From contig NZ_CADFGP010000055.1 of assembly GCF_902833905.1 (NCBI RefSeq), forward strand, positions 1 to 41,993: 41,993 bases of DNA, given 5' to 3'. The notes under the pieces are model-generated. The model was not told the DNA's origin, searched no databases, and saw nothing but the letters and a program-made list of their open reading frames with translations. This document shows, piece after piece, positions 24,435 through 32,688 of the stretch (its first letter is position 1; every line of letters starts with the position of its first letter). A program made the translations under genes and the position numbers. This stretch comes from Paraburkholderia tuberum STM678 (GTDB taxonomy: Bacteria > Pseudomonadota > Gammaproteobacteria > Burkholderiales > Burkholderiaceae).

Positions 24435-26099
24435 ATGACGAATACAGAATCAGCTTCCGGTAGCCAGCATTCGCCGCACAACACGCATGCCACGGCCTCG
24501 GCAGGCGCGTCCACCGCCACGAGCGCGCCGCACAAGGCCGGCGACCAGCCGCTCTTCGACCCGGTCGCCTATGGCAACGGCCCGGACGATTCGGTTACCG
24601 ATACAGTCGAGACGGCCGCGATCACGCATCATTCGATGACGATCGGCGGTCACAAGATCGACTACACGGCGACCGCGGGCCATCTGGTGATTGTCGATCC
24701 GAGCAGCTCGCAACCGTCGGCGAGGATGTTCTACGTCGCGTTCACGCAGGACCATCAGAAGGAAGAAACGCGGCCGGTCACGTTTTTCTATAACGGCGGG
24801 CCGGGGTCGTCGTCGGTATTCGTGCTGCTCGGCTCGTTCGCGCCGCGCCGCATCAAGACGTCGATGCCGGGGTTCACGCCGCCTGCGCCTTATCAACTCG
24901 AAGACAATCCGGACAGTCTGCTCGACAAGAGCGACCTGGTGTTCATCAATCCGGTCGGCACCGGCTATTCGGCGGCGATCGCGCCGAAGAAGAATCGCGA
25001 CTTCTGGGGCGTCGATCAGGACGCGGATTCGATCAAGCAGTTCATCAAGCGTTTTCTGACGAAGAACAACCGCTGGAATTCGCCGAAGTATCTATTCGGC
25101 GAGTCCTACGGCACGGCGCGCAGCTGCGTGCTCGCGTACCGGCTGCACGAGGATGGGGTCGATCTGAACGGCATTACGCTGCAATCGTCGATTCTCGATT
25201 ACACGCAATCGGGCAATCCGGTCGGCGCGCTGCCCACGGCGGCCGCTGACGCGTGGTATCACAAGAAGCTCGGCGTCGCGCCGCGGCCGACCGATCTCGG
25301 CGCGTTCGCCGAGGAGGTCGCGCAGTTCGCGCGCACCGACTACCTGGCCGCGCTGCGCAAGTTCCCGACCACAGATTCCGCGACCACCGAAAAACTCAGC
25401 GAATACACCGGCATCGACAAAACGACGCTGCTCGCGTGGAGCCTCGACATCGCGGGCTACGACAGCCGCGGCAATTCGCTGTTCCTGACCACGTTGCTGA
25501 AGTCGCAAGGCCTCGCGCTCGGCGCCTACGACGGCCGCGTAACGGCGATCGACACCGGCATCGCCGGCAAGATCGACCCGAACTCCGGCGGCAACGATCC
25601 GACGATGACCGCGGTCACCGGCGTCTACACGACGATGTGGAACGTCTATCTGAACGAGCAGTTGAAGTACACGTCGAACTCGTCGTTCACCGACCTCAAC
25701 GATCAGGCGTTCAAGTACTGGGATTTCGGCCATATCGATCCAACCGGCGCGCAGAAGGGTCTCGACTCGACAGGCAACATCATTCTGTACACGGCCGGCG
25801 ACCTTGCCGCCGTGATGGCGCTCAATCCCGACCTCAAGGTGCTGTCGGCGAATGGCTTTTTCGATTTCGTCACGCCGTTCTATCAGACCGTGCTCGATCT
25901 GCAGCAGATGCCGCTGGTCAGTCAGCAGGTGCGGCAGAACCTGTCGGCACGGTTCTATCCATCTGGGCATATGGTGTATCTCGATGGCGGTTCGCGCACC
26001 GCGCTGAAAACCGACCTCGCAAAGATGTACGAAGAGACGGTGTCGAACGCGCAGGCGCTCGGGCGGATCCGCGCGTTGCAGGCGCGGGTGGCGAAGTAG
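24435..26099 (+). CDS. S10 family serine carboxypeptidase-like protein
   Basis: A 554-residue alpha/beta-hydrolase peptidase that would trim C-terminal residues from peptides, typically at acid pH. Seen: FFYNGGPGSSSVFVLLGSF (the oxyanion region), the nucleophile S224 in FGESYGTAR, D477 in ANGFFDFVTPF and H512 in SGHMVYLD. The first about 60 residues are Ser/Thr/His-rich and probably disordered, and no classical signal peptide is seen. GGAGCG lies shortly before ATG 24435. Being directly downstream of the S53 endopeptidase, it may work with it in stepwise protein digestion. A shared transcript is possible but not shown. Confidence 0.93.
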   Translation: MTNTESASGSQHSPHNTHATASAGASTATSAPHKAGDQPLFDPVAYGNGPDDSVTDTVETAAITHHSMTIGGHKIDYTATAGHLVIVDPSSSQPSARMFYVAFTQDHQKEETRPVTFFYNGGPGSSSVFVLLGSFAPRRIKTSMPGFTPPAPYQLEDNPDSLLDKSDLVFINPVGTGYSAAIAPKKNRDFWGVDQDADSIKQFIKRFLTKNNRWNSPKYLFGESYGTARSCVLAYRLHEDGVDLNGITLQSSILDYTQSGNPVGALPTAAADAWYHKKLGVAPRPTDLGAFAEEVAQFARTDYLAALRKFPTTDSATTEKLSEYTGIDKTTLLAWSLDIAGYDSRGNSLFLTTLLKSQGLALGAYDGRVTAIDTGIAGKIDPNSGGNDPTMTAVTGVYTTMWNVYLNEQLKYTSNSSFTDLNDQAFKYWDFGHIDPTGAQKGLDSTGNIILYTAGDLAAVMALNPDLKVLSANGFFDFVTPFYQTVLDLQQMPLVSQQVRQNLSARFYPSGHMVYLDGGSRTALKTDLAKMYEETVSNAQALGRIRALQARVAK

Positions 26100-26283
26100 A
26101 GGCGGCGGGGCGCTCCCACTCATCGCGACGTCGCGCTGGGTTGGTCTGCGCTGGCTCGCGGCGGCTGCCGCGAGCCGGCAAACGCCGCGCCCTCATGTCC
26201 GGCTTTTGTACTCATCCATATTGAATGTGTTTTAATTGCCTTGCGAATTGAACTACCGCGTGCCGCCGCCGGCGCGCCGACGA

Positions 26284-26955
26284 ATGAACGCAGGCATCGC
26301 AGACACCCATCGGCGCGGTCTTTCCCGCGACACGACCAGCAGCAATGACGTGGCCAACGCGCCGCGGCTCGGACGCACGCGCGTCCTTCGTCCGCGCGTG
26401 CGCATCACGCACCGTGCGCTGCTCGTCACCGTTGGCGCACTGCTCGCGCTGCGCATCGGAGATGCCGCCGCGCAACCGAGCGCCGTGCTCGACGAACGCG
26501 TGACCCAGCAGTCGATCGGCCAGACGATTTGCCGCCCCGGTTATGCGGAAACCGTCGCGCCGCCGTTCGACGAACTGATGGCGCACAAGGATCGCATGCT
26601 TGCCGCACGCGGCATCGATGCGGATGACGTCGCCGCGTTCGCGCTCGACCGGCGTGTGCCGGTCATGCTCGGCGGATCGCCCGATGCGCCGGCCAATCTC
26701 GATCTGTTGCCGTGGTCCGGCCCGCAGGGCGAGCGCCGCAAGGCACGCGCGGCGGCGCTGCTCAAGCGTTGCGTCTGCGAAGGCAAGCTGAGTCTCGCGC
26801 AGGCGCAAGCGGTGATCGTCGGAAACTGGTCGGCGGTGTATGCGGGCTTTGGCCAGGCGTCCTGCGACGTGAGCCGGCTCGAGTTCGCGACTCGCGACGA
26901 CGATGGCGTCGACAGCGAAGACAGCCGACGCGACGCGCATGCCCGCCAGCGTTGA
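26284..26955 (+). CDS. exported protein with a degenerate HNH-like domain
   Basis: A 223-residue protein. A hydrophobic export segment (ALLVTVGALLALRIGDAAA) is preceded by about 36 basic residues. GTG 26398 would give a standard-length signal peptide, so the start is uncertain between ATG 26284, TTG 26236 and GTG 26398. The mature part has IGQTICRPGYAETVAPP and later FALDRRVPVMLGGSPDAPANL, then QAQAVIVGNWSAVY. This order matches small HNH-like proteins in which the middle block is normally D-H-x-I-P-L-x-L-G-G. Here the key His is Arg, so nuclease activity is unlikely. It precedes another small exported protein. Confidence 0.65.
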   Translation: MNAGIADTHRRGLSRDTTSSNDVANAPRLGRTRVLRPRVRITHRALLVTVGALLALRIGDAAAQPSAVLDERVTQQSIGQTICRPGYAETVAPPFDELMAHKDRMLAARGIDADDVAAFALDRRVPVMLGGSPDAPANLDLLPWSGPQGERRKARAAALLKRCVCEGKLSLAQAQAVIVGNWSAVYAGFGQASCDVSRLEFATRDDDGVDSEDSRRDAHARQR

Positions 26956-27034
26956 GCGCGCCGCGCGTCCGCACGCTTGCGCATTCCGCGCGGAACCACG
27001 GTTCGCTGCCCCTCACTTTTTTCGGAGAAACACG

Positions 27035-27397
27035 ATGATCCATTCCCGTCTCGCCGCCGTCGCGCTGACGATCGGCTGCCTGAGCGGTTGCCTGAGCGGC
27101 AGCGCCGCCGCGGTTGCCGTCGCGCCGGCGCATTGCGCGCGCGCCAATGAGCTCGAGATTCGCGGCGACGTGCCCGCGGCGCTCAGCTTCGACGTGTATC
27201 GGCAACTGCGCCCGCTGGATGCGCAGCGAATCGCGCTGTTCGAGGCCGCCGGCGAAGTGAAGCGTCTGCCCGACGGCCTGCCGGTATGCCAGATCGCCGA
27301 TGACGGCGTCGAGGATCCTTCCGCGGTGCTGGTCCGTCTGCCGCAAGGTAAGAATGCGTGGTGGGTGAGCGCGGCGAACGTGCGAGCGGCGGACTGA
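27035..27397 (+). CDS. small exported protein, possible lipoprotein
   Basis: A 120-residue protein with a signal peptide (MIHSRLAAVALTIGCLSGCLSG). LSGC fits a lipobox, so lipidation at Cys19 is possible. Ordinary cleavage after SAAAV is the alternative. The mature part is about 90 residues with a HCARANELEIRGDVP start and a C-terminal NAWWVSAANVRAA. TCGGAGA lies nine bases before ATG 27035. The stop codon is inside the stem of the terminator that follows. No family recognised. Confidence 0.72.
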   Translation: MIHSRLAAVALTIGCLSGCLSGSAAAVAVAPAHCARANELEIRGDVPAALSFDVYRQLRPLDAQRIALFEAAGEVKRLPDGLPVCQIADDGVEDPSAVLVRLPQGKNAWWVSAANVRAAD

Positions 27398-27419
27398 TCG
27401 GCGCGGTCAGTCCGCCTTT
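27388..27419 (+). terminator. intrinsic terminator overlapping the stop codon
   Basis: GGCGGACTGA (27388-27397) pairs perfectly with TCAGTCCGCC (27407-27416) around a 9-base loop and is followed by TTT. The TGA stop of the small exported protein forms the loop-proximal end of the left arm. The following 235 bases to the next start hold no gene that I can support. Confidence 0.8.
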
Positions 27420-27654
27420 GCCCACGTCCCCCGCACGCTGCCTTCGACGATAGGTCTGCGTGCCGGGCCGGGGCTCGCCAGGCATGCAAGGTGCTGAGGC
27501 AGCCGATGTCTTCCCAGGATTGGCGCGACCGATTCAGGTACAGTGCATCGACGGGGACGTTTCGCCATTGCCTACGACGCTGCGTCACAGTGTGTTCGCT
27601 GTCGAAGCGGGCTATTCTGACAACAGGATGCAATTCGCACAGGAGATTTGAACG

Positions 27655-27819
27655 ATGGCCTTTTACTTGTCATGGCTCGCTATGGGGTTAGCCGGCGCGA
27701 CCGGCGTCGTCGCACTTCGCGCACTCGGCGCGACTCAGACGAAGCAGCGTGCCGCGCTGCGACCGGTGCGTATCGCAAGCCCTGACCGACGGACGGACCG
27801 CCAGGCGCGGCGAGGGTAG
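27655..27819 (+). CDS. 54-residue membrane protein
   Basis: ATG 27655 to TAG 27819 encodes 54 residues. One hydrophobic helix, FYLSWLAMGLAGATGVVALR, is followed by a basic, Arg-rich tail (TKQRAALRPVRI onward). AGGAGA is correctly spaced ahead of the start. The stop is five bases before the next ATG, so translation of the RRM-like gene is probably coupled to it. Inner-membrane location with the basic tail in the cytoplasm is likely. No family recognised, and it is too short to detect by length alone. Confidence 0.6.
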   Translation: MAFYLSWLAMGLAGATGVVALRALGATQTKQRAALRPVRIASPDRRTDRQARRG

Positions 27820-27824
27820 GCCGC

Positions 27825-28091
27825 ATGAACCTGACCGTGCGCAATATCGCCGAATCGTGCAGCGAGCAGGACGTGCGGGAATTTCTGAAGCGCGAACTCG
27901 GCCGTTACGCGAAACACGTCGAGGTGGTGGACGCCGGCAAGCCCGGCGCCTACGCGACGATCGAACTCGACGCGAGTGTGCCGTATGTCGGCGACGTGAT
28001 CGCGCGGCAGATTCAAGGCAAGCAACTGGGTGGCCAGCCGCTCGAAGCGAGCGCCGATCTGTTCAGCGACGAACCGCCGCCCGAGCAGTAA
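27825..28091 (+). CDS. RRM-like small protein
   Basis: An 88-residue protein with the outline of an RNA-recognition motif. A first strand LTVRNIAESCSEQDVREFLK resembles RNP2 plus helix one. GAYATIELDAS resembles the RNP1 strand, though without the usual aromatic pair, and GKQLGGQPLEASADLF matches the last strand region. An acidic tail SDEPPPEQ closes it. AGGGTAGG precedes ATG 27825. It is coupled to the upstream tiny membrane protein and followed by a strong terminator, so the two form a compact unit. RNA binding is inferred from fold resemblance only. Confidence 0.6.
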   Translation: MNLTVRNIAESCSEQDVREFLKRELGRYAKHVEVVDAGKPGAYATIELDASVPYVGDVIARQIQGKQLGGQPLEASADLFSDEPPPEQ

Positions 28092-28127
28092 GCGCCGCGG
28101 ATGGCGCAGTAAGCTCTATTGTTTTCG

Positions 28128-28180
28128 AAGGCGGTGGACAGGCGCGACGACGCGCGCATGTCCACCGCCTTTATTCGTTT
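28128..28180 (+). terminator. strong intrinsic terminator
   Basis: AAGGCGGTGGACA (28128-28140) pairs perfectly with TGTCCACCGCCTT (28159-28171). The loop itself can form GCGCG/CGCGC, and TTATTCGTTT follows. It ends the RRM-like transcript and lies between convergent genes. Confidence 0.88.
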
Positions 28181-28202
28181 GAGAGCGCCGTTCGCGGGCG
28201 CA

Positions 28203-29062
28203 TCATTGCCCATCCGGCGACGCCGGCCAATCGAACGGCGTATACGGCGGCGCCCGCTTGTGACGCGTCGCGTTGTAAAACTCCAGGACCACGTCACGCA
28301 CGGTATCGCTGACCGGCTTGCCTTCGAGAAAATCGTCGATCGCGTCGTATGGGATGCCATATGCGTCTTCGTCGGGACGAAGCGGCCGCAGCATCTCGAG
28401 GTCGGCGGTCGGCGCCTTATGCGCCAACGCGTCGGGCGCGCCGAGCGTATTCGCGACCGCACGCACGCGGCGCTTGCTGAGCCCGGCGAGCGGCAGCACG
28501 TCGGCGCCGCCGTCGCCGAACTTCGTGAAAAAGCCCATCACCGATTCGGCCGCGTGGTCCGTTCCGATCACGACGCCCGAGCGCGCGCGAGCCACCGCGT
28601 ATTGCGCGATCATCCGCTGGCGCGCCTTGATATTGCCGTGCACGAAATCCCGCTGGGATTCGTCCTTGAACGACACGCCGCTTTTATCGAGCGACTCGAT
28701 CATCGCATCGGCTGCGGGTTGATATCGATAGTCAGATTTTCGTCGGCGCGAATGAAGCGTAATGCATCGAGCGCATCCGCTTCATCGCGTTGTTTGCCGT
28801 AAGGCAGACGGACGGCGACGAAACTCGCGTCGTAACGGTTCGCCCGCAAACGCTCGACCGCGAGTTGCGCGAGACGCCCGGCCGTAGTCGAATCGACGCC
28901 GCCGCTAATGCCGAGCACATAAGTTCTCAGGTGGCTGTTGCGCAGATAGTTCGCCAGAAAATCGACCCGGCGCTCGATTTCGCGGCTTGCGTCGAATTCG
29001 GCGGCGACGTGCATTTCGGTCGCGATGCGGGCCTGGCGCGCGGCCGGATCGGATTGAGCCAT
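28203..29062 (-). pseudogene. nadE: ammonia-dependent NAD+ synthetase with a single-base frameshift
   Basis: The enzyme converts deamido-NAD to NAD using ATP and ammonia. The N-terminal frame (29062 to about 28715) holds the ATP-pyrophosphatase P-loop VLGISGGVDSTTAGRL and VAVRLPYGKQ, then ends prematurely at NPQPMR-stop. The rest continues in another frame from about 28712 (MIESLDKSGV) through VVIGTDHAAESVMGFFTKFG and KAPTADLE to the normal C terminus. One missing base near 28713-28716 explains it: adding one base gives 861 nucleotides and a standard 286-residue NadE. All motifs are otherwise intact, so the lesion is very recent or is a sequence error. Confidence 0.88.
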
Positions 29063-29419
29063 GATCGTTGTTGTCCTCGCGAGAGAAAAAGCGATTGAAG
29101 CGGCTTGAAACAGATTGCAAGCAGATTGAAAAACGGCGTGAGTATCGGCACGTGCCGCCGTCTTCGGTCTACCTTTCGTCGAACGAAATCGTATATTGCC
29201 TTTTGAGGTTTGATTTTCCGATGACCGATTTAATTGCGTATTAATTGCATTTTCGCTGGCATGTCGATTGTCGAAAAATAGCCGATCATTTTTGAAGAGT
29301 TCGCAGGTTAGAAGGTATTTTCATCGACACGCCTCGCTTCGCTGAGTAACATCGGTCGTGCCGAACGCCGCAGAGACCCGGCGTGCGATCAATAATAATC
29401 ATGTTTGCTCCAAGACGCG
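29063..29419. other. AT-richer intergenic stretch
   Basis: About 355 bases between the divergent nadE and transpeptidase genes, clearly lower in GC than the genes. A perfect 15-bp inverted repeat, TTTCGT-CGA-ACGAAA, lies at 29174-29188 and could bind a regulator. No credible reading frame and no confident promoter pair. Confidence 0.4.
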
Positions 29420-30460
29420 ATGAGATACCCAGATCGGCCTGGCCAGCCTGGATTGAACCGCCTGAGGATTTGCGCGTGGGTTTGCGCAGCCGTCGTCTCG
29501 AGTGCCGGTGCGATGGCGGCGCCGGTTCATGCGGCGGCGCCCGGTAGCGCTCAGTCACCTGCATCCGCGACATCAGCGGCGCATATGGTGAATCTGGCCA
29601 ATCCGGCCAACGCATGGAATGGCGCGAGCCGGTCGTTGCCCACGATCGACGCCGCCAGCATCGCCGCGCCCGACGCGGCTGGCGTCGTCGATCCGCGCCG
29701 CGCATTCCTGCTGCGCGACGTATTCGCGCGGGACGTGACGCGCCGGCTCAGGCTGCCCGTCGCGGCGCAGCGAGCGTACGCCAACCGTCTGGAGACGGCG
29801 CTCAATGAGAACGAGCTTGGCAATCTGTCGGGCGAGTACGTGGTGCTCGTCGATCGCAATGCGAACGTGCAGGCGCTCCTGATTTACTTCCGTCCGGCGC
29901 CCGCCGACAACTGGCAGATGATCGGCGCATCGCCGGTATCCACGGGACGGCCCGGCGAGTACGACCACTTCATCACACCGCTCGGCGTGTTCGAACATAC
30001 GCCCGACAACATGGATTTCCGCTCCGAGGGCACGCAGAACGAAAACCATATTCGCGGCTACGGACGGCGCGATATGCGCATCTTCGACCTCGGCTGGGCG
30101 CTGGGTGAACGCGGCTGGGGCAAGGGCGGCATGTCGCAGATGCGCTTCCAGATGCACGCGACCGACCCCGAGCGGCTCGAACCGCTGCTCGGCATTCGTC
30201 ATTCGAAGGGCTGCGTGCGGATTCCCGCATCGCTGAACACGTTTCTCGATCACTACGGGATTCTCGACGCAGCATATGCGCAGCTCGTCGATTCCGGCCA
30301 ATCGCTGTGGGTGCTGAAAAGCGACCGGCAGATCATGCCGTGGGCGGGGCGTTTTATCGTCGTGGTCGATTCGCAGCGCAAGAGTCGGCCGGCGTGGTCG
30401 CCAGCACCGGGCGCGGTTGCGCGAGCGAAAATGCCCGCGCGCGCGGATACGGCCGACTGA
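29420..30460 (+). CDS. L,D-transpeptidase (YkuD) catalytic-domain protein
   Basis: A 346-residue exported murein enzyme. The N-terminal signal ICAWVCAAVVSSAGAMAAPV is followed by a low-complexity stretch. The C-terminal catalytic domain has FITPLGVFEHTP and the active site HSKGCVRIPASLN, where the Cys is the acyl-enzyme nucleophile and HATD supplies the upstream histidine. Such enzymes make 3-3 crosslinks or attach proteins to peptidoglycan. The variant with GEYVVLVDRNANVQALLIYF belongs to the murein L,D-transpeptidase catalytic-domain family of proteobacteria. ATG 29420 is the first methionine after a weak TTG at 29405. Confidence 0.87.
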   Translation: MRYPDRPGQPGLNRLRICAWVCAAVVSSAGAMAAPVHAAAPGSAQSPASATSAAHMVNLANPANAWNGASRSLPTIDAASIAAPDAAGVVDPRRAFLLRDVFARDVTRRLRLPVAAQRAYANRLETALNENELGNLSGEYVVLVDRNANVQALLIYFRPAPADNWQMIGASPVSTGRPGEYDHFITPLGVFEHTPDNMDFRSEGTQNENHIRGYGRRDMRIFDLGWALGERGWGKGGMSQMRFQMHATDPERLEPLLGIRHSKGCVRIPASLNTFLDHYGILDAAYAQLVDSGQSLWVLKSDRQIMPWAGRFIVVVDSQRKSRPAWSPAPGAVARAKMPARADTAD

Positions 30461-30496
30461 CGGGCGCTTGGTGGCAATACTGGCGCGCGGCGCCCC

Positions 30497-30815
30497 TCAC
30501 GACCTCGCCAACAACACGCCAGCCAGCGCGACCGCAAATCCGGCGATCTGCACTGGCAGCAGCGTTTCGCCGAACCCCAGATAGCCTTCGAGCGCGGCAG
30601 CGGCGGCGCAAGAAACAGCAGAGCGGTCGCGCGCGCCGCATCGCCGCGCCGGACCATCCAGACGAGCAACGTGACGCTGATGCCGGACAGCATCACGATG
30701 CCCCACGCGAGCGATGCCCACAGCGTCGGCGACGCGATCCAGCGATGCTCACCGAGCGCCAGCGCCAGCGCCAGCGCCAGCACTCCCGCGACGATCGCCG
30801 CGTCTTGTTCAAAGC
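30497..30815 (-). pseudogene. C-terminal remnant of an EamA/DMT-family transporter
   Basis: On the minus strand one frame reads LALGEHRWIASPTLWASLAW and RGDAARATALLFLAPPL. A second frame then continues ALEGYLGFGETLLPVQIAGF with ALAGVLLARS. This is the last third of a drug/metabolite transporter of the EamA type. About 200 N-terminal residues are absent, and one base is missing near 30597-30600 (CTGCCGCG for CTGGCCGCG). The UbiB-like gene on the same strand ends immediately upstream, so the front was probably lost in a deletion. Confidence 0.75.
30755..30780. repeat. 6-bp repeat (AGCGCC)
   Basis: Four AGCGCC units plus a partial fifth, inside the EamA remnant, where they encode a Leu-Ala run in a former membrane helix. 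Confidence 0.7.
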
Positions 30816-30836
30816 TGCAAGGCGCGCGCGGGACCG

Positions 30837-32393
30837 TCACCACGCGAGCAGCGTCATCCCCGCTCCGAGCACGCCGCCACAGACGACGCATGCCCACAGC
30901 AGCCAGCGCGTGCGCCGGTATTCGCGCGCGAGATCCGCGAGCAGTTGCGCGTTCTGCTGCGGGGTGCCGGTGCGTTCGTGCTGCTGCAGATAGCGCACCG
31001 CCAGTTGCGGCACGCGCGGCAGCATATGCGCGAGATGCGGCAGCTCGTGTGACAGTCGCTTGAGCCAGCCCCGATGATCGAGATCGCGTCGCGCGATATC
31101 GGCGAGCACGCCGCGTGCGATGTTCCATGTATCGATGCCCGGATGCAGCGCCCGCGCGAGCATCTCCGCCTGCTGGAACGAGCGCTGCGCGGTCGCGAGC
31201 GCGCCCGGCACGTGGCCGTCGAACGGTTGCACGCCGTGCAGCAGATGGTGAAACAGCGAACCCGCCGAGCGATCCTCGGGCGCCGCCGCGAAGTGCGCTT
31301 CGGCGCGCGTGCGCAACTCGGCTTCGAGCAGTTCGGCGCGCGTGTCGTCCGGCACGTGGCCGGCCTCGCGATGCATGTCGGCGAGCCGCCCGTAGTCCTG
31401 GTCGAACAACGCGGTCGCGCCGTGCACGAAAAATTCGCGCTCGTCGCTCGACAGCGTCGCCATGATCGAGAACTCCGCGAGCACGAGGCGCCCGAGCGTG
31501 TCCGGCTCGATGCTGACGCGCACGCGGCGCGCATCGAGCGTCGCGTGGAAGAAGCCATGCTCGAATGCCTGCTCGGTGACGACCTCGACGATATGCGCGG
31601 CGAGCGGCGCCAGCTTGATGCCGTGCGCGTGCAGACCGGGCAGGTCGCTCGCGGACAGCGTGTTGACGCGCTGCATCGTCAGCGTGTGGTCGGTGCACAG
31701 CTCCCAGATCACGTCCGGCACGACGATGCGCTTGTCGCCGTCGAAATCGTGGCCGGTCTGGCTCAGATTCGCGGCTTCGGCGCGCAGGTCGAAGCGGCGC
31801 AGGATGTCGTCGGTGAAGGTTTGCGCGAGCGCGCGCAACTGCAGCCGGCGCGCGACGCGCGACAGCTTTTCGAGCCAGCGCGCGACCCAGCGCAACAAAG
31901 CGAGTTCATCGCCGATCTGTTGCAACTGCTGCGCGCGCACGAGTTTGACGGCGACTTCGTGATGACCTTTGAGCGGCATCGCGAGCCGCGCGAAATGGGT
32001 CTGCTCGGCGAAGCCGCTGCGTACCGGCACGAGGTCGACCGCGCTGAACAGCTCGCCGAGCGGCCGGCCGAACGCGCGAGTCAAAGCCAGCGCGGAGTCG
32101 TCCGGCGACAGCGGCACTTCCATGTGATCGATGGCGTCCAGCGCGTCATGCAGCGTGCCGCTCGCGAGCTCGGGGCGCCTGGCGAGCGTCTGCGCGAAGC
32201 GGCTCGCGAGCGGACCGAGCGCCGGCAGCAGACCATGCAACTGCGCGCCGCTGCGCTCCGACGCATGCACGCGGCCGATCAGTTCGATCATCCAGTGCAG
32301 CTTGTGGTCGGGCGGGGCGGCGAGCCAGATCAGGCGCGCGCCGTAACGCAGCGCATGGAACAGCAGCAGTAGACGGCGAAACAGTGGCGGCAT
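30837..32393 (-). CDS. UbiB/ABC1-like protein with lost kinase motifs (pseudokinase)
   Basis: A 518-residue protein alignable along its length with UbiB, the ABC1 ATPase of ubiquinone biosynthesis, and ending in a hydrophobic membrane anchor (WLLWACVVCGGVLGAGMTLL), as UbiB does. VAVK150 is kept, as are LRAEAANL and QAFEHGFFHA. But the KxGQ motif reads SRFAQ (R65, A67). The catalytic loop HADMHPGN is replaced by H283-ATLDARR, losing the Asp and Asn, and DFG is replaced by E307-F-S. Since the reading frame is long and intact with normal codon usage, it is a maintained protein and not debris. ATG 32393 starts at the usual UbiB N terminus. It is divergent from the DeoR regulator. Confidence 0.75.
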   Translation of the reverse strand: MPPLFRRLLLLFHALRYGARLIWLAAPPDHKLHWMIELIGRVHASERSGAQLHGLLPALGPLASRFAQTLARRPELASGTLHDALDAIDHMEVPLSPDDSALALTRAFGRPLGELFSAVDLVPVRSGFAEQTHFARLAMPLKGHHEVAVKLVRAQQLQQIGDELALLRWVARWLEKLSRVARRLQLRALAQTFTDDILRRFDLRAEAANLSQTGHDFDGDKRIVVPDVIWELCTDHTLTMQRVNTLSASDLPGLHAHGIKLAPLAAHIVEVVTEQAFEHGFFHATLDARRVRVSIEPDTLGRLVLAEFSIMATLSSDEREFFVHGATALFDQDYGRLADMHREAGHVPDDTRAELLEAELRTRAEAHFAAAPEDRSAGSLFHHLLHGVQPFDGHVPGALATAQRSFQQAEMLARALHPGIDTWNIARGVLADIARRDLDHRGWLKRLSHELPHLAHMLPRVPQLAVRYLQQHERTGTPQQNAQLLADLAREYRRTRWLLWACVVCGGVLGAGMTLLAW

Positions 32394-32688
32394 CGGCGGT
32401 TCGGTTGACGGGCGAGGCGTTGTGCGCGGGACTCGGCCGGCCGGCGGCGTTGCGTTCGCCGCATGGCCGGCGAGTCCAGCCGTCAAGGTTAGCAGGTCGG
32501 CGCGATGGCTGGCGTGTTCGCGCGCAAGGGCGGCTCGATGCAAGCCGAGCGCGCCATGAACGCGCCCCCACGCCACCCTGAGCGCCACCTGCACGCGAGC
32601 ACCGACGACGCGCAATACGCGTAATACAATACGGCGGCCTTCCTCAACCACGGCGAAACCCAAGCGTGCCGGCTTCCGGCCTTCTCAG

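Noticed and set aside
30253..31698. A 481-codon minus-strand frame over the UbiB-like gene
   Set aside because: Most of it is a shadow of the UbiB-like frame. Only its 3' part carries the real EamA remnant, which is reported separately.
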